Below are positions 1 to 8,997 of a stretch of DNA of 64,000 bases, piece by piece. Every line of letters begins with the position of its first letter. Within the stretch, counting starts at the first letter, position 1. This DNA comes from Shewanella sp. Arc9-LZ. GTDB lineage: Bacteria; Pseudomonadota; Gammaproteobacteria; Enterobacterales; Shewanellaceae. Where the stretch lies: the NCBI RefSeq assembly GCF_010092445.1, contig NZ_CP048031.1, positions 930,001 through 994,000 of the forward strand. The letters run 5' to 3'. Under the pieces are notes generated by a model. It searched no databases. It saw only the letters and a program-made list of their open reading frames with translations, and was not told where the DNA came from. Made by a program: the position numbers and the translations under genes.

Positions 1-312
1 ATCCAATTGACAGACAACGGTCCAAAAGTGCTGGTGAATAGCAATGTATTATTGGGTTTTGATCGCCAAGGAGTCGTTAATTCAATTAAAATTACCGAGT
101 CGATGTTTGGCACGCAAACGATGAGTGAATTTAATGCTGTGCTTGCTAATTATCAGTTGCCTACTATCAAATCTCAATTGTTGGAGCGATACCCAAACGC
201 AGAAGATAATTTTGATAACATTATGCTGACAAAAGGGACGGTGATGTTGTCGATTAATTTTGATTCATACGATGACGATGCGCAGCTGATTGATTTTACG
301 TTACGTTTTTAA
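1..312 (+). CDS. C-terminal part of an unrecognised protein (cut by window edge)
   Basis: The reading frame is open from the first base to a TAA at 310-312, so the gene begins upstream of the window and only the last 103 codons are seen. The visible part is acidic, with a run of Asp near the end and a beta-rich C-terminus finishing in LRF. There is no signal peptide, membrane segment or motif that I recognise. The TTG at position 7 is only an internal codon that could pass as a start. Function unknown. Confidence 0.6.
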   Translation: MQLTDNGPKVLVNSNVLLGFDRQGVVNSIKITESMFGTQTMSEFNAVLANYQLPTIKSQLLERYPNAEDNFDNIMLTKGTVMLSINFDSYDDDAQLIDFTLRF

Positions 313-448
313 TCATCTTAGCGACTAGACCTGAGTGAGTGGTACAGTTACCAGCGCTATAGGCACAGATGGCATACAATATACCTTATTGAGGTTCAAT
401 GGGGTAAAGTAGCACCCAAGTTTTGATCTAAAGTTGTTGGGAATACAA

Positions 449-697
449 ATGAATATTGAAAATGATGTGATTGATAATTTAGCCGAATTAGAACGCTTTT
501 TACTGTCGGTGGAAAAGGGCGGTTTAGGTTTGGAAGGTGTTGCTGGTGTGGGTATGGCAACTAGTCATGCCGACGGTCGTCATTTTGTTGCGGTATTTGG
601 TGATAACCACAAGCTATTACTTGGCCGTTGGATTACCGCAGAAATCTTCGAAAGTGGTCAAGATATGGTTAAAAATGGGCTTAAATCTAAGCACTGA
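449..697 (+). CDS. Small conserved-looking hypothetical protein (82 aa)
   Basis: I place the start at the ATG at 449, which has GGGA about 7 bases upstream, rather than the in-frame TTG at 434. The protein opens MNIENDVIDN and has a Gly-rich centre (GGLGLEGVAGVG) followed by HFVAVFGDNHKLLLGRW, suggesting a small alpha/beta domain. It has no signal peptide or membrane segment. It stands alone and is followed at once by a strong terminator. I do not recognise the family. Confidence 0.6.
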   Translation: MNIENDVIDNLAELERFLLSVEKGGLGLEGVAGVGMATSHADGRHFVAVFGDNHKLLLGRWITAEIFESGQDMVKNGLKSKH

Positions 698-717
698 TTG
701 TAGACTCTATTTTGATT

Positions 718-750
718 AAAAGGGGCAGAAATTCATTTCTGCCCCTTTTT
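718..750. terminator. Bidirectional rho-independent terminator
   Basis: A perfect 14-bp stem (718-731 with 736-749, core AGGGGCAGAAA) closes a four-base TTCA loop. It has A residues on the left and T residues on the right, so it can end both the small gene on the plus strand and the convergent ammonium transporter gene on the minus strand. Confidence 0.9.
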
Positions 751-771
751 ACTATTAGTGACTTAGCATCA

Positions 772-1974
772 TCACTTATCTGAATTGGTTGAACCAATTT
801 TGTGAATCGCTAAATCCGCCCCAATAAATTCATCTTCTTGGCTTAAGCGTAAACTCGATAGCTTGTTAACTACGCCATACACAATCATACCGCCAACAAT
901 TGCCACCACAACGCCAGCAATACTACCGATAAGTTGTGACATAAAGCTGACTCCGCCAAGGCCTCCGAAAGCTTGCTGGCCAAAAATACCCGCTGCAATA
1001 CCGCCCCACACACCGCATAAACCGTGTAGTGGCCATACACCTAGAACGTCGTCTATTCTGTTGCTGCGTTGTAATTTGGTGTATACGAGAACAAACAAGC
1101 CGCCAGCGACACCGCCAACCACAAATGCGCCAACAGGATGCATTAAGTCAGAACCGGCACACACAGCCACTAAGCCTGCTAGTGGTCCGTTATGAATAAA
1201 ACCAGGGTCATTCTTACCCACCACAAGTGCCACAACCGTACCGCCAACCATAGCCATTAAACTGTTTACCGCTACTAAGCCACTAATTCCATCGAGGGTT
1301 TGCGCTGACATAACGTTAAAGCCAAACCAACCGACAATCAGCACCCAAGAGCCTAGCGCTAAGAAGGGAATATTTGATGGTGCAAAAGCGATACCGGGTT
1401 TGCGGCCGCGTCGGGCACCTAATAAATAGATGGCGACTAAGGCTAACCAACCGCCCATGGCATGTACCACAACGGAACCTGCAAAGTCATGGAATTGGGC
1501 GCCGAATTGGCTTTCTAACCAAGCTTGGAAGCCATAATTACCGTTCCACATAATCCCTTCAAATAACGGGTATACGAAGGCAACAATCAAAGCTGAAGCC
1601 AGTAAAAAAGGCCTAAAACTGCCGCGTTCAGCAATACCGCCAGATACAATCGCGGGAATGGCTGCTGCAAATGTGAGTAAGAAGAAAAATTTAACCAGTT
1701 GGTAACCATTATCAGTGGTTAAGCTTTCTGCGCTGACAAAAAAGTGATTGCCGTAAGCAATTTGATAACCAATGACAAAGTAGGCAATAGCGGAAAAAGC
1801 AAAGTCAGTTAGAATTTTCACCAAGGCATTGACTTGGTTTTTATGTCTCACTGTGCCCATTTCTAAAAATGCAAAGCCTGCGTGCATGGCTAACACCATA
1901 ATTGCACCAAGTAAGATAAACAAGGTGTCTGCACTTTGTGCAATGACGCCAATAGCATCACTAATATTATTCAT
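772..1974 (-). CDS. amt: Ammonium transporter, Amt/Rh family
   Basis: This is an inner-membrane ammonium channel of about 400 residues with some eleven hydrophobic segments. The family's two pore histidines are visible in VVHAMGGW (around residue 170) and PLHGLCGVWGG (around 315), and the early FAFLEMGTVRHKN motif is intact. I choose the ATG at 1974 because GGGA lies about 8 bases before it; an in-frame GTG at 1986 would add four residues. There is no signal peptide, as in the shorter Amt subgroup. No glnK/glnB gene lies beside it, although amt is often paired with one. A sigma-54 type promoter and upstream GGTGC repeats suggest control by nitrogen status. Confidence 0.93.
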   Translation of the reverse strand: MNNISDAIGVIAQSADTLFILLGAIMVLAMHAGFAFLEMGTVRHKNQVNALVKILTDFAFSAIAYFVIGYQIAYGNHFFVSAESLTTDNGYQLVKFFFLLTFAAAIPAIVSGGIAERGSFRPFLLASALIVAFVYPLFEGIMWNGNYGFQAWLESQFGAQFHDFAGSVVVHAMGGWLALVAIYLLGARRGRKPGIAFAPSNIPFLALGSWVLIVGWFGFNVMSAQTLDGISGLVAVNSLMAMVGGTVVALVVGKNDPGFIHNGPLAGLVAVCAGSDLMHPVGAFVVGGVAGGLFVLVYTKLQRSNRIDDVLGVWPLHGLCGVWGGIAAGIFGQQAFGGLGGVSFMSQLIGSIAGVVVAIVGGMIVYGVVNKLSSLRLSQEDEFIGADLAIHKIGSTNSDK

Positions 1975-2021
1975 TTCAGTTCCCACAAAACGATTCTCTG
2001 TTGAAATTCATAATTTTATAA

Positions 2022-2037
2022 AGCAAAAGTCATTCCT
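2022..2037 (-). promoter_or_regulatory. Sigma-54 type promoter for amt
   Basis: On the minus strand, GGAATGACTTTTGC has GG and GC exactly ten bases apart and includes the TTGC of the -12 element. A transcript would start near 2011, leaving a leader of about 37 bases before the ATG at 1974. The rest of the -24 element departs from the TGGCAC consensus. Confidence 0.6.
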
Positions 2038-2071
2038 AAACCGTTACTTGACTGGCATATTCATGAACCCA

Positions 2072-2228
2072 TATGGTGCAAATGGCTGAAAATGTTGCTG
2101 AAATGATCCGTTAAATGTTCTACTTCGGTGCGTTTTTATGTCGGTTCAATGCTCAATAGTGTCAGTAATGATTGATGCTTGGACTGGTAATGTTTCATTT
2201 TGGTGCGCTATCGCTTTCATTTGGTGCG
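2072..2228. promoter_or_regulatory. Cluster of GGTGC half-sites upstream of amt (possible NtrC enhancer)
   Basis: GGTGC occurs at about 2075, 2127, 2202 and 2223. The last two lie in a direct repeat, CATTTTGGTGCG and CATTTGGTGCG. NtrC sites are dyads built from TGCAC/GGTGCA halves and usually lie 60-200 bp upstream of a sigma-54 promoter, which fits. No complete dyad is present, so this is a suggestion. I see nothing else in the 1987-2388 interval. Confidence 0.35.
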
Positions 2229-2388
2229 TTGTACTACAGGTGAATTAACTTTATGTTAACAGTTGTCATTAAGCTAATATTGTCCAATAACGAGGGCTTA
2301 AATACATCGGTTGTAAAGATCCCTATTCCAAATTATCAATAACTGATCCCCAATAACATCTCACTAGAAACAGCATTACGGGAGCAAT

Positions 2389-3558
2389 ATGACAGCAGTA
2401 AGAGTGGCAGGAGTGGGAATGATCCCATTTTGCAAACCAGGTAAGCATGAACCCTATCGTGTCATGGCGGCTAAAGCGATTAAGTTAGCATTAACCGATG
2501 CAGGGCTTGACGCCAAGTCAGTTGGCCAAGCATATGGTGCCTATATTTATGGCGACAGCACCTGCGCTCAGCATGCATTCTACGATGTAATCCAAAGCGG
2601 CATTCCAATTATCAATGTTAATAATAATTGTTCTAGTGGCTCGACTGCGTTATTTCTTGCGCGTCAGGCGGTGTTATCTGGACAAGTAGATTGTGCGTTA
2701 GCGTTTGGGTTTGAAGAAATGCAACCAGGTGCATTGGGATCGCATTGGACCGACAGAGAAAGCCCTTTTGAGCGGGTTGAGCCAGTATTAAAGCAGTTTA
2801 ATGCCCCGCAAGGTCCAATTGCATTACGGGCTTTTGGTGCTGCAGGTCGTTATTATATGGATAAGTATCATGTCGGTGCCGATATTTTTGCCAAGGTGGC
2901 CGAAAAGTCACGTCGTCATGCGCTACAAAATCCATACTCGATGTTTTCAACGCCATTAACGTATCAGCAAGTGCTTGATGATAAGTTAATTTACGATAAT
3001 TATTTAACTCGGCTTATGGCTTGTCCTCCCACTTGTGGTGCCGCAGCGACCATCGTTTGCAGCGAACAGTTTGCCCGTCAAAACGGCATTACATCCAAGG
3101 TAAAGATTATTGCGCAGGCAATGGCAACTGATACCGAGCAGTCGTGGCAAGACCCAATTTATGCCGTCGGTAAGGGAATGAGCCAACAAGCGGCGCAGCA
3201 GGTTTATGATGATGCTGGTATCGACCCCAACGATATCGATGTAATAGAACTGCATGATTGTTTTACCCCAAATGAGGTGATCACTTATGAAGCATTAGGC
3301 TTATGTCCTGAAGGCGGCGCAGCTGAATTGATTGCCAATGGTGACAACACTTATGGTGGCAAATTTGTTATTGGGCCATCGGGTGGATTAATGTCGAAAG
3401 GACATCCAATTGGTGCCACTGGGCTGGCACAATGTACCGAGCTGACATGGCACTTACGTGGTCAAGCTGGCAACCGGCAAGTCGACAATGCCACATTAGC
3501 GCTGCAACATAATGTAGGTTTAGGTGGCGCGGTGGTGGTGACGTTATATGGCGTTTAG
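2389..3558 (+). CDS. Thiolase-superfamily protein (SCP-x/lipid-transfer type)
   Basis: Thiolase-fold enzyme of 389 residues, likely acting on acyl-CoA thioesters in the cytoplasm. The nucleophilic Cys is Cys81 in NNNCSSGSTAL. Further expected thiolase motifs are HDCFTPNE and, near the C-terminus, GGLMSKGHPIGATG, which holds the catalytic His. This pattern fits the SCP-2-associated or lipid-transfer thiolase branch better than FadA/AtoB. The start at 2389 has a good GGGAG about 5 bases upstream. The gene is alone, without fad neighbours, so its substrate cannot be inferred. Alternative: a non-degradative thiolase-like protein. Confidence 0.82.
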   Translation: MTAVRVAGVGMIPFCKPGKHEPYRVMAAKAIKLALTDAGLDAKSVGQAYGAYIYGDSTCAQHAFYDVIQSGIPIINVNNNCSSGSTALFLARQAVLSGQVDCALAFGFEEMQPGALGSHWTDRESPFERVEPVLKQFNAPQGPIALRAFGAAGRYYMDKYHVGADIFAKVAEKSRRHALQNPYSMFSTPLTYQQVLDDKLIYDNYLTRLMACPPTCGAAATIVCSEQFARQNGITSKVKIIAQAMATDTEQSWQDPIYAVGKGMSQQAAQQVYDDAGIDPNDIDVIELHDCFTPNEVITYEALGLCPEGGAAELIANGDNTYGGKFVIGPSGGLMSKGHPIGATGLAQCTELTWHLRGQAGNRQVDNATLALQHNVGLGGAVVVTLYGV

Positions 3559-3636
3559 CTAACGGTTTGATTTCATGCTGCGCTACAGTGTCGTCGATGT
3601 ATGAAGGCAATGTAGCGCAACAAGGTGGGCTGTTCG

Positions 3637-4722
3637 TTAACTGGCTTTTTTGCGACTAAAAGTACGTCGGTAAAAGGTCACCACACTGAATGATAAAATC
3701 AATGTGCCAATGAGTGACACCAAGGTAATCAACATTACATAGCTTGCTGGCATGTACAGTCCATCGTGTAGAGGCCGAACAAAACTGGCAATTTTAGCTA
3801 ATAAAGGTCGGTCACTGTGTTTGATTACTGACTCAATCGTTCCTTGTTGATAATTCATGTTGATGCGATCAGCTTCTCTTAACCACACGCCCTGATGTTC
3901 ATCGAATTGAATACTGTACACAAGGTCTTGTGGTTTATCTGTTTCTGCTTGCAGGTCTTTATTGGGTTTAGAGCGTGGTTTACTTACTGATACAAGCTCT
4001 GCGTCTGGCCAAATTTGTTGTGCATTGCTTAGCTGGCTCAACCAATGACTTGGTTGGCTGACAGAATAAGTTAGTGTCTGTTCGTTGGTGGAATCTTGCT
4101 TAAGAACACCTGTCCATAAGCTGTTGTAAGTGATTAAAAATCCGCTGATACACAATATAAACAATGGTACTGAAATAAATAATCCCAGTTGAATGTGGCT
4201 TTTAAGTAAACTGCTTGAGCGGGTATTTTTAGGAATACTTTGTTTTAATCTAAATCCATTACGCACTCGCCACCACAGGTAAATGCCAATTAAGGTTACG
4301 ATGCCCCCCGCAAGCGATGCCCATGCATTAATGTATTTACCACCATTGTCGATGAGAAAATTTCGATGCAACCAAAATACCGTGCTATATCCAGGTAAAT
4401 CGAAAGAGGAGCTACTCGACAGTTCATTTAACTCTTTGTCCAATGCAATTGATTTACCACGAGTGCTAGCTTGAATATATGGCGTATGTTCTGTTGGAAA
4501 GCGAACAGTACTCATGTCGGGATAGCGCTCAAATACACTCGCAACAGTATCGGCTTTTTGTTCAAGTGTGATTGGAGAGTATGTTTGATCTTTACTGTCT
4601 AGGCGTTTGAGCAAATCAACGCTACCGAGATATACCCCAGTGGTAAGTACTATTAACATGGTGATGCTAATAAAAAAACCTACCCAGTTGTGAAACCATT
4701 TTAATGTCGAAACCATGTTCAT
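3637..4722 (-). CDS. PepSY-domain inner-membrane protein, probably iron-uptake linked
   Basis: A membrane protein of 361 residues of the PepSY-associated TM family. The N-terminal helix contains the typical KWFHNWVGFFISI; a periplasmic PepSY-like region follows, then WLHRNFLID, a second helix pair around residues 140-205, a second periplasmic region and a C-terminal helix with a basic tail. Members often accompany siderophore receptors and may reduce iron. The start is either the ATG at 4722 or the one at 4716. A Fur-box-like site about 105 bases upstream supports iron control. No TonB receptor or siderophore gene is adjacent. Confidence 0.78.
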   Translation of the reverse strand: MNMVSTLKWFHNWVGFFISITMLIVLTTGVYLGSVDLLKRLDSKDQTYSPITLEQKADTVASVFERYPDMSTVRFPTEHTPYIQASTRGKSIALDKELNELSSSSSFDLPGYSTVFWLHRNFLIDNGGKYINAWASLAGGIVTLIGIYLWWRVRNGFRLKQSIPKNTRSSSLLKSHIQLGLFISVPLFILCISGFLITYNSLWTGVLKQDSTNEQTLTYSVSQPSHWLSQLSNAQQIWPDAELVSVSKPRSKPNKDLQAETDKPQDLVYSIQFDEHQGVWLREADRINMNYQQGTIESVIKHSDRPLLAKIASFVRPLHDGLYMPASYVMLITLVSLIGTLILSFSVVTFYRRTFSRKKAS

Positions 4723-4827
4723 TTTTGTTTGCTCAAATTATGCCATGCAGTATTGCAATAGAGTGTTAAACCTGCTGATTTTATTATTTTTTATAAACGT
4801 TAATACAAATCCACAAACTTGCGGTAA

Positions 4828-4842
4828 TGATAATTAATCTCA
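4828..4842 (-). promoter_or_regulatory. Fur-box-like operator upstream of the PepSY gene
   Basis: TGATAATTAATCTCA matches the 7-1-7 Fur pattern TGATAAT-N-ATTATCA at 12 of 14 positions. It is about 105 bases upstream of the PepSY gene. The rest of 4723-5140 is AT-rich and shows no ORF worth calling. Confidence 0.55.
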
Positions 4843-5142
4843 ATTATTTGTTCAATTAAAGAAGTGTAAAGATGTGGGGGATAAACCCATTTATCGTCTA
4901 AATATCGTTTTGGCGTAAGTGCTTTATTCTGGGATTGTTATTAATTAGATCGTACTTCACCCTATTAGAGCTGTCGCTACGCATTTCTAGATGCCTCAAT
5001 AATTGACAATCTAAATGTTCAAGTGGCTAGTAGAATTAGCATTAACGACTGAGTTTAGTGATTATTTTATATTTTTTAAAACTCATACTATTTTGATAAT
5101 AAGCAATATTCTCTAGTGTAAATGTGAATAACAACAATCAAT

Positions 5143-5181
5143 TTGAGCAATCACTCAAAATAAACTTGAGCGATTGTTCAA
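5143..5181 (+). promoter_or_regulatory. Two tandem 16-bp operators upstream of the AhpD-like gene
   Basis: TTGAGCAATCACTCAA (5143-5158) and TTGAGCGATTGTTCAA (5166-5181) are imperfect palindromes of the form TTGAGYRATYRYTCAA, centred 23 bp apart. The second covers the putative -35 box. The arrangement is typical of TetR/MarR-type repression. No regulator gene is adjacent. Confidence 0.65.
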
Positions 5182-5194
5182 ATTGGTTTATAGT
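5166..5194 (+). promoter_or_regulatory. Sigma-70 promoter for the AhpD-like gene
   Basis: TTGAGC (5166-5171) and TATAGT (5189-5194) are separated by 17 bp. The -35 element is the left half of the second operator, so a bound repressor would block it. The start codon lies about 50 bases downstream. Confidence 0.6.
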
Positions 5195-5245
5195 GGACTC
5201 AATTCGAAACGCTCCTAAATTTATTTATCTAGAAGAGAGAATATT

Positions 5246-5788
5246 ATGACTGCATTTACTATTCATACAGTAGACACCGCACCAGAAGGCAGCAAAGCTA
5301 TGTTAGAGGGTGCTAAAAAACAAATGGGTATGGTTCCCAATCTATTTGGCGTTTTAGCAGAGTCTCCAAGCACGTTGCAAGCTTACCAACAGTTACATCA
5401 GGCCTTTTTAGACACATCATTTAACCCTGAAGAGCTAACGGTTGTATGGCAAACTATTAACGTTGAACACGAATGTGGCTATTGTGTACCAGCACATACA
5501 GGTATTGCACATTCAATGAAAGTAGACCCAGCGTTAACTGAAGCACTACGTAATAAAGCGGCGATGCCAAACGCTAAATTACAAGCGTTACAAGATGCTA
5601 CACTAAGTATTGTACGTAACCGCGGCAATATTTCTGAAGCAGAACTAGCAGCATTCTATGCCGCAGGTTATGGCCAACAGCAGGTATTAGAAATCATTTT
5701 AGGTCTGTCACAAAAAGTGATCAGTAATTACACCAACCATGTAGCAAAAACACCGGTTGATGATGCATTCAAAAAGTTTACTTGGTAA
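5246..5788 (+). CDS. Carboxymuconolactone decarboxylase/AhpD-like protein
   Basis: Cytoplasmic alpha-helical protein of 180 residues. The AhpD-type redox motif is visible: Glu74-His75-Glu76-Cys77-Gly-Tyr-Cys80-Val-Pro-Ala-His84. In AhpD this Cys pair with the nearby Glu and His forms a peroxide-reducing or thiol-relay site, so this is probably a thiol-dependent antioxidant protein rather than a true lactone decarboxylase. The start has GAAGAGAG upstream. It is monocistronic, with a repressor-style promoter before it and a terminator after it. The FrnE-like thiol oxidoreductase gene next door may share its physiology. Confidence 0.85.
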   Translation: MTAFTIHTVDTAPEGSKAMLEGAKKQMGMVPNLFGVLAESPSTLQAYQQLHQAFLDTSFNPEELTVVWQTINVEHECGYCVPAHTGIAHSMKVDPALTEALRNKAAMPNAKLQALQDATLSIVRNRGNISEAELAAFYAAGYGQQQVLEIILGLSQKVISNYTNHVAKTPVDDAFKKFTW

Positions 5789-5864
5789 TTCTTTACTAAC
5801 ATTGTTACCGACATTTTTATCAAAGATTATCATTCACGATAAGTCGATTCATGTATGACTTCAT

Positions 5865-5908
5865 AATACCAATGCCGCGTTATCGCAAATGGCATTGGTA
5901 TTTTTTTA
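5865..5908 (+). terminator. Rho-independent terminator after the AhpD-like gene
   Basis: The 12-bp stem AATACCAATGCC (5865-5876) pairs with 5891-5902 and is followed by a run of T. The loop itself contains a small GCG/CGC hairpin. Confidence 0.88.
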
Positions 5909-5954
5909 TCACGTTACAGTGAAAAAGCGTACTTGAAGAGATGAGGACAGCCAA

Positions 5955-6602
5955 ATGACAGCAAAGATTAAGCTCGATATTATTTCAGATGTAGTGTGCC
6001 CTTGGTGCATCGTCGGTTATAAACACTTAGAAGCAGCGATAAATGAACTTGGGCTGCAAGATCAAGTTGAGATTGAGTGGCAACCATTTGAACTTAACCC
6101 TAACATGCCTGCTGAAGGTGAAAATCTGCGTGAGCATTCAGCCAGAAAATACGGCACAACCCCAGAAGGTAGCGTTCGTGCACGGGCCAATATTGCTCAA
6201 CAGGGGGCTGAACATGGCTTTATTTTTGACTATTTTGAACAGATGAAAATGGTTAACACTTTAGACGCTCATGTGTTGTTGGAATACGCGAAAGAGGTCG
6301 GTAAGCAAACGGAGCTTAAATTGCGTTTATTCAGCGCCTTTTTTAGCGAACATAAAGATATTTCAAACCGTGAGGTGTTGACCGCTGAGCTCACCGCAGT
6401 GGGTATTAATGCCGCAGAAGCCATGAGTTTACTTGATAACGCTGCAGTGGCAGAACAGGTTCGCGCCAAAGAGGCTCATTGGCAGCAACTTGGTATTTCG
6501 GGTGTACCCACGGTCATTTTTAACCAATCGAGTGCATTAACTGGCGCGCATCCAGTTGAAGCGTATAAACAAGTTTTGGCTGATTTAGTCGCCCAGCGCT
6601 AA
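5955..6602 (+). CDS. FrnE/DsbA-family thiol oxidoreductase
   Basis: A thioredoxin-fold protein of 215 residues with the redox-active Cys15-Pro-Trp-Cys18 near the N-terminus and the partner cis-Pro loop SGVPTV near residue 180. A long helical insertion lies between them. This is the architecture of FrnE and other cytoplasmic DsbA-like oxidoreductases; there is no signal peptide. The family acts as a disulfide isomerase or glutathione-linked oxidoreductase, often in oxidative stress. GAGGACAG precedes the ATG at 5955. The upstream terminator makes it an independent unit. Confidence 0.85.
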   Translation: MTAKIKLDIISDVVCPWCIVGYKHLEAAINELGLQDQVEIEWQPFELNPNMPAEGENLREHSARKYGTTPEGSVRARANIAQQGAEHGFIFDYFEQMKMVNTLDAHVLLEYAKEVGKQTELKLRLFSAFFSEHKDISNREVLTAELTAVGINAAEAMSLLDNAAVAEQVRAKEAHWQQLGISGVPTVIFNQSSALTGAHPVEAYKQVLADLVAQR

Positions 6603-6651
6603 TGCGCTAGGGCAACATCGTTTGAGTATTGTTATTCCGAGTTTAGGTTAC

Positions 6652-8997
6652 TTATACCTGAGCCACGCTAATCACCTGTTTGGTTGATGCAGTAATAACC
6701 ACTGGGATTGATTTTGAGGTTGGGGTGTAAGAGCCAATTCCGACGCTGTTGATTGACACCAGTGGATTCGTCTCTGGGTAATATGCGGCAATGTTACCGC
6801 GTGGAATATCGTAATAAACCACGCTAAAACCACAGACTTTGCGGACGATATTATCGTTGGCAATAGACTGTATATCAACAAGTTGGTCTTCAAGCAGATT
6901 AAGTTGAACAGCATCTTGTTGGTTCATAAACAATACATTCCGCTTGCCTTTAATACCGCGGTACCGGTCGTCCATGCCATAAATAGTGGTGTTGTATTGG
7001 TCGTGAGATCGCAAACTTTGCAGTAAAAAAATAGCTTGTTGTTCGGCGGATGACGCAGTTGTTTGTGCGTTGCTTGAACAATCTGCAATAACTGAATTTG
7101 GCAACTGACTAGGATTAAATTGAGCTAACTGGTTAGTGGTATTCCAAATAAGCTCAGCAGCGCTATTCCCCAGATAAAACCCGGCAGGTTGCTCGATACG
7201 TTGATTAAAGTCACTAAAGCCGTCGATGGTTCTTTCGATAAGCTGACGGATTAGTGCATAGTCATCACGTAATGCCAGCCAATCTAGTTTATTTGCGGCA
7301 TGGTTTGTTGAGTTGAGCAGAGTCGAGCCGGAATGGTTAAATGTTGCATGAGCCATTTGAGCGACAATATCAATTTCAGATAAACATTGTTCTGAGGCGG
7401 GTTCGGTCATGCCTGTTGAAGCATGAACCATGCTAAAGGTATCTTCAACGGTGATTTTTTGAATGCCGCTTTGCTGCTTGTCTAATTCAGTGCGGCCTAA
7501 ACAAGGTAAAATTAAAGCGTCGTGTGTTACTTGTAAGTGGCTGCGATTAAGCTTAGTGCTGATTTGAACATTCAGTTCAGCATTGCGCATTGCTTGATAT
7601 GTAAAATCAGTATCGGGCGCCGCAGCCGCAAGGTTTCCACCTAAACAAATTAGCACCTTACTCTGTTTACGGTGTAGGGCTTTAAGGGCTTCGACCACAT
7701 TGTGGCCCGCTTGCCGCGGTAAGGTGGTAGATAAATGCTGTTCTAAGCGGGTAATAAAAGCGGCAGACGGCTTTTCATTAATGCCCATAGTGCGGTTGCC
7801 TTGCACATTACTGTGGCCGCGAACAGGGCATAATCCGGCGCCTTTTTTACCTATTTGACCACATAGCAGATGCAGATTAACGACTTCACGAATAATGTCG
7901 ACCGAATGCTTATGTTGAGTTAAGCCCATTGCCCAGCAACTGATCACGGTTTTGCTGTCACTGAACACGGTCGCAGCTTGAATAATCTCTGCTTTTGTCA
8001 GTCCAGATTGTTGTTCTATTTTATCCCAGCTAGTGTGTGTAACACTGTGTTGATAATCTTCAAAAAATGCACTGTGCTGCTGTATAAACTCATGGTCTAT
8101 TTTATCTGGACGTTGTTCAATAATAAATTTAGCCATGCCTCGCGCAGCGGCCATATCGCCGCCTAATTTAGGGGTTAAATACAAATGGCTGATGGTAGTG
8201 GCTGCTGGAGTGAGCAATTCTATAGGGCTTTGTGGACTGGCGAACTTTTCTAAGGCAACTTCTTTAAGGTTATTGAAAGTGACAATTTTACCCCCTTGTT
8301 TGGCGGCTTTGCGCAGAGTATTCATCATTCTTGGATGGTTGGTGCCAGGGTTTTGGCCAAACACAAAAATGGCTTCGGCGGCATCAAAATCTTCTAATAC
8401 TACCGTGCCTTTACCTATTCCAATGGCGCTAATTAATGCGACACCACTAGCTTCGTGGCACATGTTAGAGCAATCGGGAAAGTTATTGGTGCCATAAAGC
8501 CGGCCAAACAGTTGGTAGAGATAGGAGGCTTCGTTACTGGCGCGTCCAGAAGTGTAAAATTCAACTTGGTCAGGGCTACTTAAACTGTTGAGCTTGGTGG
8601 CGATAATCGAAAATGCCTCAGACCAGCTTACTGGTTCATAGTGATCTGTTATCGCATTAAAGCGCATTGGTTCGGTTAAACGCCCCTGATACTCTAACCA
8701 GTAGTCGGTCTGTTTTGTTAGTTGGCGTACCGAATGCTGAGCAAAAAAATCGCGACCAACGCCTTTACCTGTTGATTCCCATGCCACGGCTTTAGCACCA
8801 TTTTCGCAAAACTGAAATGCACCTTGTTTGTTATCGCCCCATGCACAACCCGGGCAATCGAAGCCATCAGTTTGATTAACACGGAGTAAGTTTTTAAGGT
8901 TTTGCTTGGTGTGCTGGCTGCGAAGTACATGAGTAAATGTGGCTTGCAGTGAAGGAAATCCGCCGGCTTTGGTTGGTTTTTGGTGATGACTAGACAT
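6652..8997 (-). CDS. YdeP/FdhF-type molybdopterin oxidoreductase
   Basis: A 781-residue cytoplasmic molybdopterin enzyme of the formate-dehydrogenase-like YdeP family. The N-terminal iron-sulfur region is reduced: Cys48-Pro-Gly-Cys51 and Cys64 are visible, but the usual four-Cys spacing is not. The probable metal ligand is Cys180 in CSNMCHEASG, where E. coli FdhF has selenocysteine. A GQNPGTNHPRM motif and a C-terminal cofactor domain follow. The ATG at 8997 has GGAG 6 bases upstream and overlaps the end of fdhD by 8 bases, so translation is probably coupled. Substrate unknown; E. coli YdeP is linked to acid resistance. Formate is possible but unproven. Confidence 0.85.
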   Translation of the reverse strand: MSSHHQKPTKAGGFPSLQATFTHVLRSQHTKQNLKNLLRVNQTDGFDCPGCAWGDNKQGAFQFCENGAKAVAWESTGKGVGRDFFAQHSVRQLTKQTDYWLEYQGRLTEPMRFNAITDHYEPVSWSEAFSIIATKLNSLSSPDQVEFYTSGRASNEASYLYQLFGRLYGTNNFPDCSNMCHEASGVALISAIGIGKGTVVLEDFDAAEAIFVFGQNPGTNHPRMMNTLRKAAKQGGKIVTFNNLKEVALEKFASPQSPIELLTPAATTISHLYLTPKLGGDMAAARGMAKFIIEQRPDKIDHEFIQQHSAFFEDYQHSVTHTSWDKIEQQSGLTKAEIIQAATVFSDSKTVISCWAMGLTQHKHSVDIIREVVNLHLLCGQIGKKGAGLCPVRGHSNVQGNRTMGINEKPSAAFITRLEQHLSTTLPRQAGHNVVEALKALHRKQSKVLICLGGNLAAAAPDTDFTYQAMRNAELNVQISTKLNRSHLQVTHDALILPCLGRTELDKQQSGIQKITVEDTFSMVHASTGMTEPASEQCLSEIDIVAQMAHATFNHSGSTLLNSTNHAANKLDWLALRDDYALIRQLIERTIDGFSDFNQRIEQPAGFYLGNSAAELIWNTTNQLAQFNPSQLPNSVIADCSSNAQTTASSAEQQAIFLLQSLRSHDQYNTTIYGMDDRYRGIKGKRNVLFMNQQDAVQLNLLEDQLVDIQSIANDNIVRKVCGFSVVYYDIPRGNIAAYYPETNPLVSINSVGIGSYTPTSKSIPVVITASTKQVISVAQV

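Noticed and set aside
863..1195. Plus-strand ORF of 110 codons opposite amt
   Set aside because: Pro/Thr/Ile-rich antisense shadow of a well supported gene, with no ribosome-binding site.
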